Source of the DNA: Aquilaria yunnanensis | Taxonomy: Eukaryota; Streptophyta; Magnoliopsida; Malvales; Thymelaeaceae | Length of the DNA stretch: 64,000 nt | Assembly (NCBI GenBank): GCA_039654915.1 | Contig: CM077597.1 | Span: forward strand, 32,586,001 to 32,650,000 | Direction: 5' to 3' | Part shown: positions 1 through 11,200 of the stretch, piece by piece | How positions within the stretch are numbered: position 1 is the first letter of the stretch | Layout of the letters: the number at the start of each line of letters is the position of its first letter | Program-made: the position numbers and the translations under genes | The notes under the pieces: model-generated | Databases searched by the model: none | The model's input: only the letters and a program-made list of their open reading frames with translations | Told to the model about the DNA's origin: nothing

Positions 1-720
1 CGTGAGGTATCTCTTGATGGGATCTTTCCATCCTCTGCCCAAGGTTGTTACGCACAACATCGCTATACTCTGCTGATGTAGTACCTCAGTAGACTCTTTG
101 GATTTGGCCAGTGCGTCGGCCTCCATATTAGTTCACCGAGGTACATTTTCTATATGCATCGTGCCGAACTCCTGGATAAGCTTTTTGACGAGGTCATGGT
201 ACTTTGCCAAGGTTGGGTCTTTTGTGCTATAGTCTCCCGCCATTTGCTGGACTACTAATGGGGAATCACTGTGGGCCTTCAAGTTTCTTACACCAACCCT
301 TTCTGCCAGATGCAAGCCCGCTATGAGGGCTTCATACTCGGCGATGTTGTTGGTGACGTTGAATCCGAATTTGATGGCCTTCATGGCTTCCATACCTTCA
401 GGACCACAGAGGATTACTTCGGCTCCTTGATGTTCAGAACCAGAGGCTCCATCAACAAATAGTGTCCACTCAGGTTCATCCTTTCCAAGGTCTTTCGGAG
501 TATCTTCGGTTTGTGGGATCTCGACTATAAAGTCTGCTAATGCTTGGGCCTTTATGGCCCTTCTCGGCTCATAGGTGATGTCGTATTCACTGAGCTCGAT
601 ACACCATTTTGACAGTCTTCCCGAGTGATCCACTCTCCTCATGACGTCCCGAAGAGGTAGGTTACTTCTGACAGTAATAGGGTGTTTTTGGAAGTAAGGT
701 CGCAACCTTCTGCTCGACAA
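1..720 (-). pseudogene. Tat pol: second (archaeal-like) RNase H domain and start of the linker to integrase
   Basis: The translation contains WTLFVDGASG, the start of an archaeal-type RNase H fold with its first Asp. It continues with NIAEYEALIAGL (catalytic Glu) and AHSDSPLVVQQ (catalytic Asp), so the core acidic residues are present. In Tat elements this extra domain lies between RT-RNase H and integrase. A stop falls after VPR at about 130, but recognisable protein (MEADALAKSKES) continues to the window edge. The 63-residue plus-strand reading frame over it is an antisense shadow. Confidence 0.85.
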
Positions 721-722
721 TA

Positions 723-1891
723 CTAAGGCATAATAGCCTTTTGTAGAAGAAGGTACCTAACTTTGGCACCATGTAGGGACTTACTCACATAGTATATTGG
801 CCACTGCCTTCCTCCCTCTTCTTTTACAAGCATCGAACTCACCGCTTTTTCGTTGATGGCGAGGTAAAGGATGAGAGACTCTTTTTCCTTCGGTTGTCGA
901 AGTGTCGGCAGATGGGCTAGGTAGCTTTTGAGCTCATCCCAAGCCTTTTGGCAGTCTTCGGTCCACGGATGTTCCGACGAACCGAAGGTACCTTCATTTT
1001 TTGTTGCTTTGGTGAGCACTTTGAAAAATGGTCGGCACTGATCCCTATATCTGGAGATGAATCTGCTGAGTGAAGTGATTCTCCCAGTCAGTCTTTGCAC
1101 GTCCTTGATTATTGTAGAGTTCGGAATCCTAGTAAGGCTTTAACTTTTTATGGGTTGGCGTCGATTCCTCTCTTCGATACCATAAATCTGAGGAACTTAC
1201 CTGCATTTACCCCGAACACACACTTCTCCAAGTTGAGACGGATTCTGAATTCCCGACGTCGATGGAATGTTTCCTTTAAGTCCAAGATATGACTACTAGG
1301 CAGTTTGCTCTTAACTATCATATTGTCGACATATACTACCATATTTCCCCTGATTTGGGTGTTAAACACCTTGTTCATCAGCCTTTGGTATGTCGCCCCT
1401 GTGTTCTTTAGGCCGAAGGGCATTCTGACATAGCAGTAGGTCCTAACTTCGGTGATGAAGGTGATTTTTTCTTCATCTTTGGGATCCATCCAAATTTTGT
1501 GCTATCCACTGAAACTGTCGAGGAAGCTAAGCAGTTTGTATTTGGCGGTGGAATCCACAAATTGATCTATTGGTGGCAAAGGATACGAGTCCTTAGGACA
1601 GGCATCATTTACGTTTCGGAAGTCGATGCACATTTGGAGCTTATCACTCATTTCTTTTGTAGCAATGACAATATTGCTAAGCCATTTGGGGTACTTGACC
1701 TCCCTTATTACGCCTACTTCCATTAAATGTTGGACTTCAGTTTTGATGAAGTTGTTCTTATGTGCCCAAAGGCTTCGTTTTTGTTCTCGAACAAGCTTCA
1801 CCTCCGAGTGCACTTTAAGGCTATGTTGGATTATGTGAGGGTCTACCCCAGGCATGTCCTTCAGACAGTAGGCAAACAGACCTTTGTTCAT
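723..1891 (-). pseudogene. Tat pol: reverse transcriptase plus RT-linked RNase H, inactivated
   Basis: Canonical RT blocks are present: CIDFRNVNDACPKDSYPLP, SFLDSFSG, RMPFGLKNTGATYQRLMN and the active-site block VYVDNMIVKS. The second catalytic Asp of the usual YVDD is Asn, a GAC to AAC type change. A stop replaces the residue after SFSG at about 1500. The RT-linked RNase H part (ILYLAINEKAVSSMLV, WPIYYVSKSL) is at about 723-1100, after another frame break. The best match by content is a Tat-lineage pol. It cannot make an active enzyme as it stands. Confidence 0.88.
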
Positions 1892-2021
1892 TATTAGAAA
1901 AGATACAAGCTTTTCCTTGTCACCTTCGGCCAGTTTTTCCCCACTCGGGTACTTCGACCTAGGACAAGTTCTACATCTTCTGTTTCTATTTTTTCAAGGT
2001 CTCATTTTCTTCCTCCCTTGC

Positions 2022-2474
2022 CTATTCTCCAAGCATGGTCTTTTCTCCCGAAGTCTGCGCATGGATCTTCGTTGGACCTTGTCTTGCTTTCGCAAAGACC
2101 TTCCTCACTTTGGCTTGGTTGATGAATATCTCCGCATCCTTGTCCTTCATTGCGAAGGTGACAGTCAAGTACTTCACATCTGGACAGATATGGAGATTCC
2201 CCTGCATCTGCCTCCTGAGGATGGCATTGTATGATGAAGGGACATCTATGACGATGAATACTTTCATGGTGGAAGCGAAAAGCTCTTCATTGTTTCGAGG
2301 CGAAGTTCCTCTCAGCATCAGAGGCAGGTCGATCCTTCTGAGGACAGGGAGTTCGGACGGACCTACCCTGAAGGTAAGGGAGGTGACAGGCTTGAGATTG
2401 CCTTTTGAGATGCCCAAATTCGGTAGCAGATGAGAGAATAAAACGTTAGCATTGGAGCCATTGTCGCTGAGCAC
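2022..2474 (-). pseudogene. Tat aspartic protease region
   Basis: The 150-residue frame opens with LSDNGSNANVLF where retroviral-type proteases have a D-[ST]-G-[AS] motif; here the second residue is Asn. The stretch ends with a conserved SSYNAIL block followed by HICPDVKYLTVTF. It lies between gag and RT as expected, and the homologous block in element C is at 27233-27505. The altered active-site triad and the flanking stop at about 2488 indicate decay. Confidence 0.75.
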
Positions 2475-2486
2475 TCTCTTGATGTC

Positions 2487-4135
2487 CTAACTCCCTATCC
2501 TCGCCATGATTAGGAGTGGATCGTCATGAGGGAATTTCATGGTAGACCCATCTTTCCGAACGAGCTTGTTTGATGGGTTCCCGAATTCCATCATTGAGAT
2601 TTCATGAACTTTCCTTTTCCTTTCGGCCGAATGTATCCCAGTGGTGATCGTTTGGATCACCCCAGCCAGAGGTGGGGGATTTTTTCTACGACTTCGGTTC
2701 CGATGTCTGTCGGAATCATAGTCCTCATCTTCTGCTTTTCTTTCCTTCTCCCTTCTCCCTTTCGGGGAGGGCATCTGCAGGTAATGCCTAAGTTGGCCCT
2801 GCTTTATTAAAGACTCAATGTACTTCCTCAGTTGGAAGCAATCCTCAGTTGGAAGCAATCCTCAGTGTCATGCCCATGGTCCCGGTGGAACTGGCAGAAC
2901 TTCTTCATGTTTTTCTTGTTTTCCGAGGTCATGGCCTTCGGACGCTGAATAGAGCTCCCTTGCCTTTCCATGGCCAGCATTATGTTTTTTCTGGTCGTGT
3001 TCAGGGGGGTAAACGTCATTGGCTTCTTGCCCCTTTGCTTCCAAGGCCTACCTCTAGCCTCGGTTGGATAGCGAGGTTGATGGCTTGGACCCTCGGAGCG
3101 AATTTGGTCAGACTTCGGCCCACCCATCCTCAGTTCTTCAGCTGTCATGTGTTGCTCCGCCTTTCAGAAGAATTCTCCGAGGGTGTCTGGGGGATCTTTG
3201 AAGAACTCATAGAAAAGCTGTGAGTCCCTCCGAAGTCCCCTGATCATTGCGAGGATACGGATTTCGGGGCGGAAGTCCGAAACACTGAATGCTTCCCTAT
3301 TGAACCTCTCGACATAGTTGCGAATGGTTTCCCCATTCCTTTGTGCTATGTCGAACATCTGGACAGGCATCTTCGCCGTCGGCCTACTCCCGATGAACTG
3401 ATGAGTGAATGCCGTGGACAACTCCTGGAAACCCACTATGGTTCCGGGGGCCGGGGAGTTATACCACGCGGTCCCCAGCCCGGAGAGCGTGACTTCAAAA
3501 CATTTGCAGGGGGTGGCGTCATCGACACCATATAGCCCCATGCTGCGTCTGTACTTCGTCAAGTGCGCTTGGGGGTCACTGCGTCCGTCGTATGTCTCTA
3601 AGCGTGGAACTCAAAAGTCGCTCGGCATAGGTGCTTCTACCACTACTCGGATGAAGGGTGATTCATCTCCGGTGAAGGTCTCTGACAACCTTGACCAGAC
3701 GGGCTTTTGGGCGATCTGCTTCTCTACCTTTTCCAGCCTCTCCAGGATCTTCTCCATGAGGGTTGTAGTACTAGTTTCTTCCTGTTGGCTGATGACCTCC
3801 GGCAACGGAGAGCAACGTCTCCTTTCTGGGCAATAGCTTCGTTGGCGCGGGGATTGTGACCTCTTGTCTGGTGACGAACTCCGCCGATGGGAGGTTTTGG
3901 GCCCTTTTGACCTCGTTTCCCCAGCTTAACGTCCTCTGGTGACTACGACCTCTGTTGAGGATTCGTCACGAAAGTCCCCACTTCCTGAACTCCGGTGGGT
4001 AGATTTCGGACTTCTCTCTCGGCGAGCAGCTGTAGGGGAGGCTCTTCGGCCCGAAGGTGGCTAAGACCACCTTCGATCCAGTTGTTGAGTCATCTCGACT
4101 ACAATGGAACGCTGAAAATCTCTTAAAAAGCCCAT
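2487..4135 (-). pseudogene. Tat gag, broken
   Basis: The probable start (MGFLRDFQRSIVVEM) is on the minus strand at 4135, matching the equivalent start in element C at 25616. The gag core is at about 3164-3562 (VTLSGLGTAWYN, YVERFNREAFSV, FYEFFKDPPDTLGEFF). A Cys/His segment, FCQFHRDHGHDTEDCFQL, follows at about 2840-2900. In-frame stops lie at about 3611 (after MPSDF) and about 3166 (after GEFF), both at codons that look like CGA changed to TGA. A tandem duplication of 17 bases at 2829-2862 shifts the frame. Confidence 0.85.
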
Positions 4136-4283
4136 TGTGACTGCTACAGGACGTTCATCCTCAGGCAAAGAAATTCCTGCGGTAGGCTACTTAGTTGCCG
4201 ATTGAGTTTTCGGTGCGGACGAGGACCTCGGGAGTCCCTTGTCTTTAGAACGCCGAGTCTTAACAGCGGTAACCTAGGAGTGA

Positions 4284-4304
4284 GTTCCCATAGATGGTGC
4301 CAAA
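4284..4304 (-). other. Primer binding site of element A
   Basis: On the minus strand, TTTGGCACCATCTATGGGAAC directly follows the LTR end GGGCATCA. The corresponding site in element C reads TTTGGCGCCGTTTGGGGGAA. The position directly after the CA-3' end of the LTR supports the call; I did not assign the tRNA. Confidence 0.7.
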
Positions 4305-4399
4305 TGATGCCCACTGGCATCCTCGTTGCGTGACACAGTGGCTTGGAGTAGGGACTTTTGGCGTGAGGACGCCTGAATGAGAGACTCCCAATGGGAGGG
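4305..4399 (-). repeat. 3'-most 95 bp of the 5' LTR of element A
   Basis: This matches the end of the C LTRs (GAGGATGCC...GGGCATCA). It is separated from the rest of the LTR (21512 onward) by element B; the bases GAGGG at 4395-4399 are the left target-site duplication of B. Confidence 0.8.
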
Positions 4400-6980
4400 T
4401 GTTGACACCCAATTTCGTCCGACCATAAAAAATTTTAAAAGAAATTAAATAAAAAAAATTATTATTATTATTATTATTATTATTACTAAAAATTTTAATT
4501 AGTTTAAAATACATTTTTTTTTTGTGAAGATTTGATTTAAAATGATATATGTGTGTATTTGAAAGAAAAAAAGAAAACTCCAAAAAAATGGCAAAATTTA
4601 AAAGTTTGAGGTAAAAATGACAACATTAAGAAGTTTCGGGAAAAATTGACAAATTCTAAAAGTTCTAGGAGCATTTGGTAGTTTGTCACATAAAATTTTG
4701 GGTCTGCCGACGTTCTGGCGCAAATTGACAGAAAACGACAAAATTGTCAAAATCAGAAGCTTCAGGAACTTATCCAGAGGCTGAGAAACGTAAAGGACTA
4801 AAATTGTCATTTTACCAATTTTAAAGATAAGTTTGAAATTTTTTATTAATTTATCCATCAACAGTTCAGCCAAACTTCCTCTATAAATAGCCCCCCAAAT
4901 TTTGTACTGAACACACAAAAAAATAGACAGAAAGCTTAGAGCTCCGTTTTAGAAAAAATAAAAATTACAGACTTAGTCCCTGGCCCTCTTTCCTTTTCCC
5001 AGAAATTCCCAAAAGTTTCTATTCTGACGTATAGACTATCTTCTTCGTCCGTTTTTTTTCTGTTTCTTCCTTCTCCTTCGCTGCCCGTCGCTCCACGCCG
5101 TCCCGCCGCCGCTCATCGCTCCCCCACGCTACCGTCGCGCCGTCCCCACCTGCCCCTGGCCGCGCTGCCGCCCCGCCGCCAGCTGCCTCTCCTTCCCCCC
5201 CTGCGCGCGCGTCTGTTTCTCATGTTCCCAGCAAAATTCAAAATTAAAACTAAAGGGTACAACCCTTGTTTTGTCCTCTATTTTTTTTATTTCTTTCACT
5301 TTGGTCACTAACCTTTTATTTTGTTCTTGCAGAATTAATTCCTAACTATTTTAATTTTTACTTGTTTTACTTATTTGTTATTATTACTAACCCTTTTTTT
5401 TTTGTTATTAACTTACTAACAACTAACTTTTAATATTATTATTGTTACTAACCTTTTAATTTTTTGCATTATTACTAACTTTTATAATTGTTGTTAACAA
5501 TTAATTAACTTTTTATTATTGTTGTTAATTAATTAATTTAATTAACTTGGCTAACTTTTTATTATTGTTGTTAATTAATTTAATTAACTTGTCTAACTTT
5601 TTATTATTTTTGTTAATTAATTAATTAACTTGGCTAACTTTTATTGTTGTTAATTAATTAATTTAATTAACTTGGCTAACTTTTATTGTTGTTAATTAAT
5701 TAATTTAATTAACTTGACTAACTTTTTATTATTGTTGTTAATTAATTAATTTAATTAACTTGACTAACTTTTTATTATTGTTGTTAATTAATTAATTTAA
5801 TTAACTTGACTAACTTTTTATTATTGTTGTTAATCAATTAATTTAATTAACTTGACTAACTTTTTATTATTGTTGTTAATCAATTAATTTAATTAAACTT
5901 GGCTAATTTTTATTATTGTTGTTAATTAATTTAATTAACTTTGCTAACCTTTATTATTATTTATTTTTAAAGTGGATGGCCAAAAAGCCCCACTTTATTA
6001 TTATTAATTTTCCTTTATATAATTTTTTTTTAATTTAATTCACCTTTACCCTTACTTAAATAAATAAATGAAAATTAAAAGAAGATTATTTTTTTAAGCC
6101 TAATAAAAGTAATTTTTTAAAAAGCCAATTATTTTTATTTTTCTTTTATAAATTGAATAATTATTTAAATAATAAATAACTTTCACTAAAAAAAAAAACT
6201 AAAAGAAAGATAAGAAAAAGATAAGAAAGATAAGAAAAAGATAAAAAAAAGAAAAGAAAGAAAGAAAAGAAAGAAAAGAAAAAGAAAAGATAAAAAAAGA
6301 AAAGAAAGAAAAGAAAGGAAAGATTAAATCAAAAAGAAAAGAAAAATATAAGAAAGAAAAGAGAGAAAAGAAAAGAAAGAAAATAAAAAATAAAATTTTT
6401 TTATCTAAAAATTCTATAACAAAAAGAATTACGAATTACTAATTAAACTAATAATAAATTCCATAAAAATAATAATTATATAACTAACAATTAATTAAAG
6501 TAATTTCCATATCCGGATGATCCAGCAGGATCTACGGTTTGGAAAATATCAAACTTTCAAAATAAATAAATTAAATAAAAAGATAAAAATCCATATTTTT
6601 ACGATATGGATTAAAATTTTCACCAAATTCCGTGTCCAAATGACTCGGCAGAGTCCATGGTTCGGAATAAAAATCTTCCGTGTCCAAATGACTCGGCAGA
6701 GTCCATGGTTCGGAAGTATAAAATTCTATACAAATTAACTTAAAAATCCACATTTCGACTAATTCAGTTAAAATCTCTAAATTAACTGAAAATTATTTAA
6801 AAGCAAAGTAAAAAAAAAAAAATTAAAATCAACTAAGGTGCCAATTTTGGGCGCTATAACAATATTGTTTTAGCGTAACCGTACTCCCGATCCCCGAACT
6901 CTCGCAGACCAATTTTAAGGTGACCAATCGACCTAGGTAAACGGATTGGTGGCGACTCCCGAAAATCCGACGTTGCCACA
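4400..6980 (+). repeat. 5' LTR of element B
   Basis: 2,581 bp, TG...CA termini. It holds a (TTA)n microsatellite near 4460, a TATA box near 4881, a GC-rich pyrimidine-biased block at 5085-5215, an AT-rich run of roughly 50-60 bp repeats (GTTGTTAATTAATTAATT type) at 5490-5950 and a purine-only-like A/G tract at 6200-6390. A duplicated 37-bp segment (CCGTGTCCAAATGACTCGGC core) lies at 6640-6716. The small ORFs over it have no recognisable product. Confidence 0.95.
4881..4890 (+). promoter_or_regulatory. LTR promoter TATA box, element B
   Basis: CTATAAATAG lies about 480 bp into the LTR, followed by a C-run and the start of the probable R region. The same box recurs in the 3' LTR at about 19411-19420. 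Confidence 0.6.
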
Positions 6981-6983
6981 GCT

Positions 6984-7002
6984 TGGCGACTCCACTGGGG
7001 AC
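6984..7002 (+). other. Primer binding site, element B
   Basis: TGGCGACTCCACTGGGGAC lies 3 bp after the LTR end and starts with the TGG complementary to a tRNA CCA tail. This kind of PBS is known from Ogre/Tat elements, where an arginine tRNA primer has been proposed; the tRNA assignment is from memory of the family. Confidence 0.75.
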
Positions 7003-8040
7003 TCCACGTTAGTGAGTCGAGCCTAAAGTTGATTTGTTTTGATTTACTTTGCTTATTATGTGGATTTATATGTTATATTTACTTATTCTAAACATGCATA
7101 ATGCATTCACAATATGAAGCTCTATACCCGAGCTTTCTCAAATCGAACACAATTCTTTCTAAGCGGAATTGGTGTTGTTGTCCTTGTGAGGCCATGGTCT
7201 CCAAGCCTTCACCGGTTTCAAAGTAGCAAAGTAGTGTATTGCCTCCTGAGACGGTTAGTCTCTGTATGGGCCCACGAAAAGCTACGACTCGAATTAATCC
7301 ATTCCTTACATTAACCCTAGAGGGTAAGGAATCGGGCCGTCACTATGATTTAGTGACGGGATTCGGGAACTATCCCTTGCCTTTTTGATAAACCACCTTA
7401 TGCATATAGAACTCCCCACTTAACCATAGAACTAACCATAGAATTTCTACCATTTTACCAACGCCATAAGTATATCCTTGTTATGCTGTGTTGTTACTCT
7501 ACACTTTTCTTCATATGGTTTTAACTTGTTTATCCATAATACTTCATGAGTTGTTAATTACTATTTAACTTGTTAATAACCTTATTTTTCTTTTGTTATA
7601 CTTCCGTTCTGTGCAATTATTCTTCATGCATCAAAACCACGCATCAAATTATGCTAACTTTTTGGTCTTTATAATGATAACTAGAAGTCTTGAAGTTTCA
7701 CAATAGTGGATAAGCAAACTCACTCATCGCATGCATGCATTACATTAATCACGTGCATACAAAGTCTGATAAAAACATAATCTCATTTTGTATTGTATGC
7801 ATCCATTACATCAATCACGTGCATACAAAGTCTGATAAAACATAATCTCATTTTGTATTGCACGCATCCATTACATTAAATACATGCATACAAAGTCTGA
7901 TAAAAACATAATCTCATTTTGTATTACATACATCCATCACATCAATCAATTGCATATAAAGTCTAATAAAATAAATATTCCTTTAAAAAGGTAAAATTGG
8001 ACCTCAACACCGATATTCAACTCGGCTCCAAACAAGACTA
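7003..8040 (+). other. Untranslated leader of element B
   Basis: About 1 kb between PBS and gag with no convincing coding sequence; the 66-codon frame at 7114-7314 has no recognisable product. It ends in a short tandem array (7733-7970). Long leaders are usual in Ogre-type elements. Confidence 0.6.
7733..7970 (+). repeat. Tandem repeat of about 66-67 bp, 3-4 copies
   Basis: The unit contains CACGTGCATACAAAGTCTGA followed by CATAATCTCATTTTGTATT. The last copy is partial and more diverged. It lies directly upstream of gag. Confidence 0.85.
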
Positions 8041-9792
8041 ATGGCAGAACAAACTGAAGGACGTCTCATAGATATAGAGTCCAAGATTGAAAGTATGGCA
8101 GAACAAATGAGACAATTGATGGAAATAATCAAAGGGAAAGCAACTCAAGTTCCCATCAAAGAAGCACAAGATCCCACTTATACTCCGGGATTCACCCCAC
8201 AACGAGTCTCAGTCCAAGAAAACCTGTTTCAGGAACCAGGACAGTCTGCTAGTGTTCACTTGAAACAAGACACTGTGTATGAAGAGAAGAAGACACCACC
8301 AAAGGAAGAAGGAGAATCTCAAAAACTCGAAACAATAGAGAAGAGACTGCGAGCCATTGAAGGAGGTAATATATTCGGATCTCTCTCAGTGGATGACCTC
8401 TGCTTAGTGCCAGACGTCATAATCCCTTCGGACTTTAAAGTACCGGATTTCGTAAAATACGATGGAACGAGTGATCCCATCACTCACATCACACTGTTCC
8501 TAAGGAGACTACAACCACTCACAAAAGATGAAAAGGTGTGGATTGCACTTTTTCAGGAAAGTCTCACAAAATCAGCATTGCAGTGGTATCTAAGTCAAGG
8601 ACCAAGAAACATCAAAACTTGGAATGACCTTGCTCAGGCCTTCATCGGCAACTATAAACATGTTATGGACTTGGCTCCGGATCGCCAAACTCTCCAAAAC
8701 ATGGAGAAGAAAAAGCCAGAAACTTTCAAGGAATATGCCCAACGGTGGAGGGACTTAGCTGCACAAGTTCAGCCACCCATGACAGAAAAAGAAATGGTCA
8801 CTTTGTTTGTCCAGACACTGAAATACCCATATTATGACAAACTCATTGGCAATTCGGCAACTAATTTCTCCGATGTTGTCATGTCCGGAGAAAGGATCGA
8901 GCATGGGATTAGGACTGGGAAGATTGCTGAGTCCTTTAGTGATCCTATGAAAAGAGGAGGACCATCCAGAACAAAAGACGAAGAAGTACAACAAATAGGA
9001 CACGAAAGAGGGATTCCCCTCGTAGGTACTGTGGCTACCGGTCCTCGCCTATCCTATTCTGCCAAAAGGCCCAATTATTATCCTACCAATAGGCCCAATG
9101 ACTATCCTCCCAATATGCCCAATAATTATCCTTCCAATAGGCCTAATGATTATCCTCCCAATAGGCCCAACAATTATCCTCTCAACAGGCCTAATCAGTT
9201 ACGGCCACCTATTCCGACTCCTCCAGTACCCACACAAAAACCAAAAGAAGTTTTTGCACCAATTCCCATGACTTACACTGAGTTGTATCCAAAACTCATA
9301 GAAAGTCAACTTATCCGTCCAATTCCTACAAATCCATTTGGACCCCCATATCCAACGTGGTATGACCCCAACATAACTTGCCCATATCATGATGGCGTTC
9401 CAGGCCATGGCTTGGAAAATTGCACAGCATTGAAACGTATAGTCCAACAATTAATCGAATCAAAGTGGTTGGACTTTTCCGATGAACCGAACGTCACTCA
9501 CAATCCATTGCCGCCTCGTCAAGAAAAACCAGTCAATATGATAGAAGAACACCGGCTGATGAAAAAGTCAGTCAATGATATCATAACCCCTCTTAAGCAT
9601 GTATATTCATGCCTTGTGAAAGAAGGGATTATCATGGGAAAGCCTTCTTTTGGACATGAAGAAGTTGAAGATGAGGAATGGTGCAACTTTCATGACAGTA
9701 AGAGTCATTCTATCCAAGAATGCTCAGAATTCCGTAAGAATCTGCAAAGACTCATAGACTCATCCCAACTTATCGTTTTTATGATGATGTGA
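8041..9792 (+). CDS. gag: Gag polyprotein of element B (intact)
   Basis: 583 residues, starting MAEQTEGRL. The first 110 residues are polar and helical, probably coiled coil (IESKIESMAEQMRQLMEII). The retrotransposon gag core spans about residues 130-310 (VPDFVKYDGTSDPITHI, ALQWYLSQG, TFKEYAQRWRDLAAQV). Residues about 340-390 form a low-complexity array of RPNxYPxN repeats. Two degenerate Cys/His segments follow (CPYHDGVPGHGLENCTALK at about 452 and WCNFHDSKSHSIQECSEF at about 550), the arrangement seen in Ogre/Tat gag. It would package the element RNA in cytoplasmic particles. It is the only retroviral-type gene left in B. The C-terminus looks frameshifted into a remnant at 9780-9930. Confidence 0.93.
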   Translation: MAEQTEGRLIDIESKIESMAEQMRQLMEIIKGKATQVPIKEAQDPTYTPGFTPQRVSVQENLFQEPGQSASVHLKQDTVYEEKKTPPKEEGESQKLETIEKRLRAIEGGNIFGSLSVDDLCLVPDVIIPSDFKVPDFVKYDGTSDPITHITLFLRRLQPLTKDEKVWIALFQESLTKSALQWYLSQGPRNIKTWNDLAQAFIGNYKHVMDLAPDRQTLQNMEKKKPETFKEYAQRWRDLAAQVQPPMTEKEMVTLFVQTLKYPYYDKLIGNSATNFSDVVMSGERIEHGIRTGKIAESFSDPMKRGGPSRTKDEEVQQIGHERGIPLVGTVATGPRLSYSAKRPNYYPTNRPNDYPPNMPNNYPSNRPNDYPPNRPNNYPLNRPNQLRPPIPTPPVPTQKPKEVFAPIPMTYTELYPKLIESQLIRPIPTNPFGPPYPTWYDPNITCPYHDGVPGHGLENCTALKRIVQQLIESKWLDFSDEPNVTHNPLPPRQEKPVNMIEEHRLMKKSVNDIITPLKHVYSCLVKEGIIMGKPSFGHEEVEDEEWCNFHDSKSHSIQECSEFRKNLQRLIDSSQLIVFMMM

Positions 9793-9933
9793 ATGTGATC
9801 ATTAAAGAACAAGAAGTCAATGCTATACCAATCTCAAAACCTACTCTTAAGCCGTCAAGTCCCAAGGCCATTCCTCTACAAATCAAACAAAACCGAGGTC
9901 AAGCTGCTAGGCCCGATGTGATTGGTAATTGAA
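9780..9933 (+). pseudogene. Remnant of the gag-protease junction; start of the pol deletion
   Basis: One frame over from the gag stop, the translation continues with YDDVNVIIKEQEVNAI and a Pro/Lys-rich linker, then ends. Such a linker normally leads to protease. No D-T/S-G motif, RT or integrase motif follows anywhere up to the 3' LTR, so pol has been removed downstream of this point. Confidence 0.6.
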
Positions 9934-10650
9934 AGTGAAGATTTTGAGCTGGAATTACATTGATTTTGGAAGGGCTCCAAGTCAGATCTGACCTAACAGT
10001 CCGCATACATTTTCGAATGACAGGGAATCCTTTGAATAAACTTGTATCTTTGAAAGCTTGCAAAAGTAATCTAATAGTAAAAATCTCCTAGATTTAGTCC
10101 AGAATCTAGGGTGTAGTCTTTGTTAGATGGACACCTGGTATTCTTTCTGGTACAACAAAAAGATGTAATGCGTGCATTCTACTACTTTCCATTTTTACAC
10201 TCTTTGCCATTATACTATCTATTATTGCCATCACACTTTACTTTTTGACAACTGGTAATTCTTTTTGTTCTCTAACAAAAAGATGTTACGTGTACATTAT
10301 ACCACTTTTTAATTCCATTATTAAATCTACATATTATACCAATTTTTACCAAAAATTCAATTATTACACCTACACATTCTATCACTTCTTACCAAAAATT
10401 CTGTTTTTACATCCATCTCTCACTCCTTTCCATTATACTATCCATTATTGCTATCATACTTTGCTTTCTAAATGATACTACTCGTGGGTGAAAATAAAAA
10501 GTTGAGAAAAATTTGATAGTAATGATCTTGAAAGTGCTGCCAAATCTAGTAAGAAGGATTTCATATGTTGCACCTCAACCCTCAAAAAGAATTCACAGTG
10601 GTTATCAACATCCTTACAAGGAGTCCGGGATTAACTTCCAAAGAAGTTAG
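9934..10650 (+). repeat. Non-coding region with two diverged copies of a roughly 130-bp segment
   Basis: The segment around 10128-10240 (GACACCTGGTATTC, ACAAAAAGATGTAATGCGTGCATT) reappears diverged at 10237-10370 (GACAACTGGTAATTC, ACAAAAAGATGTTACGTGTACATT). Short pyrimidine-rich runs follow. I see no coding potential; the 76-residue frame at 10245-10475 is low complexity. Confidence 0.5.
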
Positions 10651-10679
10651 CTCTCATATTAAATGACTTCAGTGGCCTC

Positions 10680-11200
10680 CCAATTCTCACAAATGCTCAA
10701 TACAAAAAAAAATTCTCAGTTTTCCATAACACAAATTCCAACAAAGGAAAGAAGTTCCTCCCTTCCATCAAAAGCCATTAAAGAGAAAATCCAAACAAGA
10801 AAAAAAATCCAAAAAAAAAGAGAGACTGAGAAGCAAATAAAGCCACTTGAGTCATCTCACTTCAAGAAGGCTATGATCTCGGTTCTCCATAACACAAACT
10901 CCAAAAAAAAAAAAAGGGAAAAAGTTCATCCCTTCCATCAAAAAGCCAACAAGGGAAAATTCAAAACCAAAAAAAGAGAGACTGAGAGCAAACACAAGCA
11001 AGTAAGGCCACTTGAATCATCTCATTTCAAGAAGGCTATGATCTCGGTTCTCTGTAACAAAAACTCCGAAAATGAAAAAGTTCATCCCTTCCACCAAAAA
11101 GCCAACAAGGGAAAATTCAAAACCTAAAAGAACTGAGAACAAGCACGAGCAAGCAAGGCCACTTGAGTCATCTCACTTCAAGAGAGTTATCAAGTATGTT
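10680..11200 (+). repeat. A-rich tandem repeat of about 165-175 bp, about three copies
   Basis: The repeated landmarks are CACTTGAGTCATCTCACTTC, GGCTATGATCTCGGTTCTC and AAGTTCATCCCTTCCA, separated by oligo-A runs of varying length. The lysine-rich frames (154 and 79 residues) are translations of the repeat, not genes. Confidence 0.75.

Larger units (their letters stand above)
1..4399 (-). mobile_element. Element A: decayed Tat-group Ty3/gypsy retrotransposon (left part)
   Basis: Read on the minus strand, this stretch gives LTR end, PBS, gag, protease, reverse transcriptase, RNase H and a second RNase H, and then runs off the window before integrase. Two RNase H domains, the second of the archaeal-like type, mark the Tat group of plant Ty3/gypsy elements. 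The remainder of its 5' LTR lies at 21512 to about 22330, because element B is inserted in that LTR. The reading frame is broken by several stops, a 17-bp duplication at about 2829-2862 and a changed RT catalytic motif, so this copy is dead. It is closely related to element C at 23292-34425. Confidence 0.9.

Noticed and set aside
6517..6738. 73-residue frame in the B LTR, repeated at 21048
   Set aside because: It only translates the duplicated 37-bp LTR segment.
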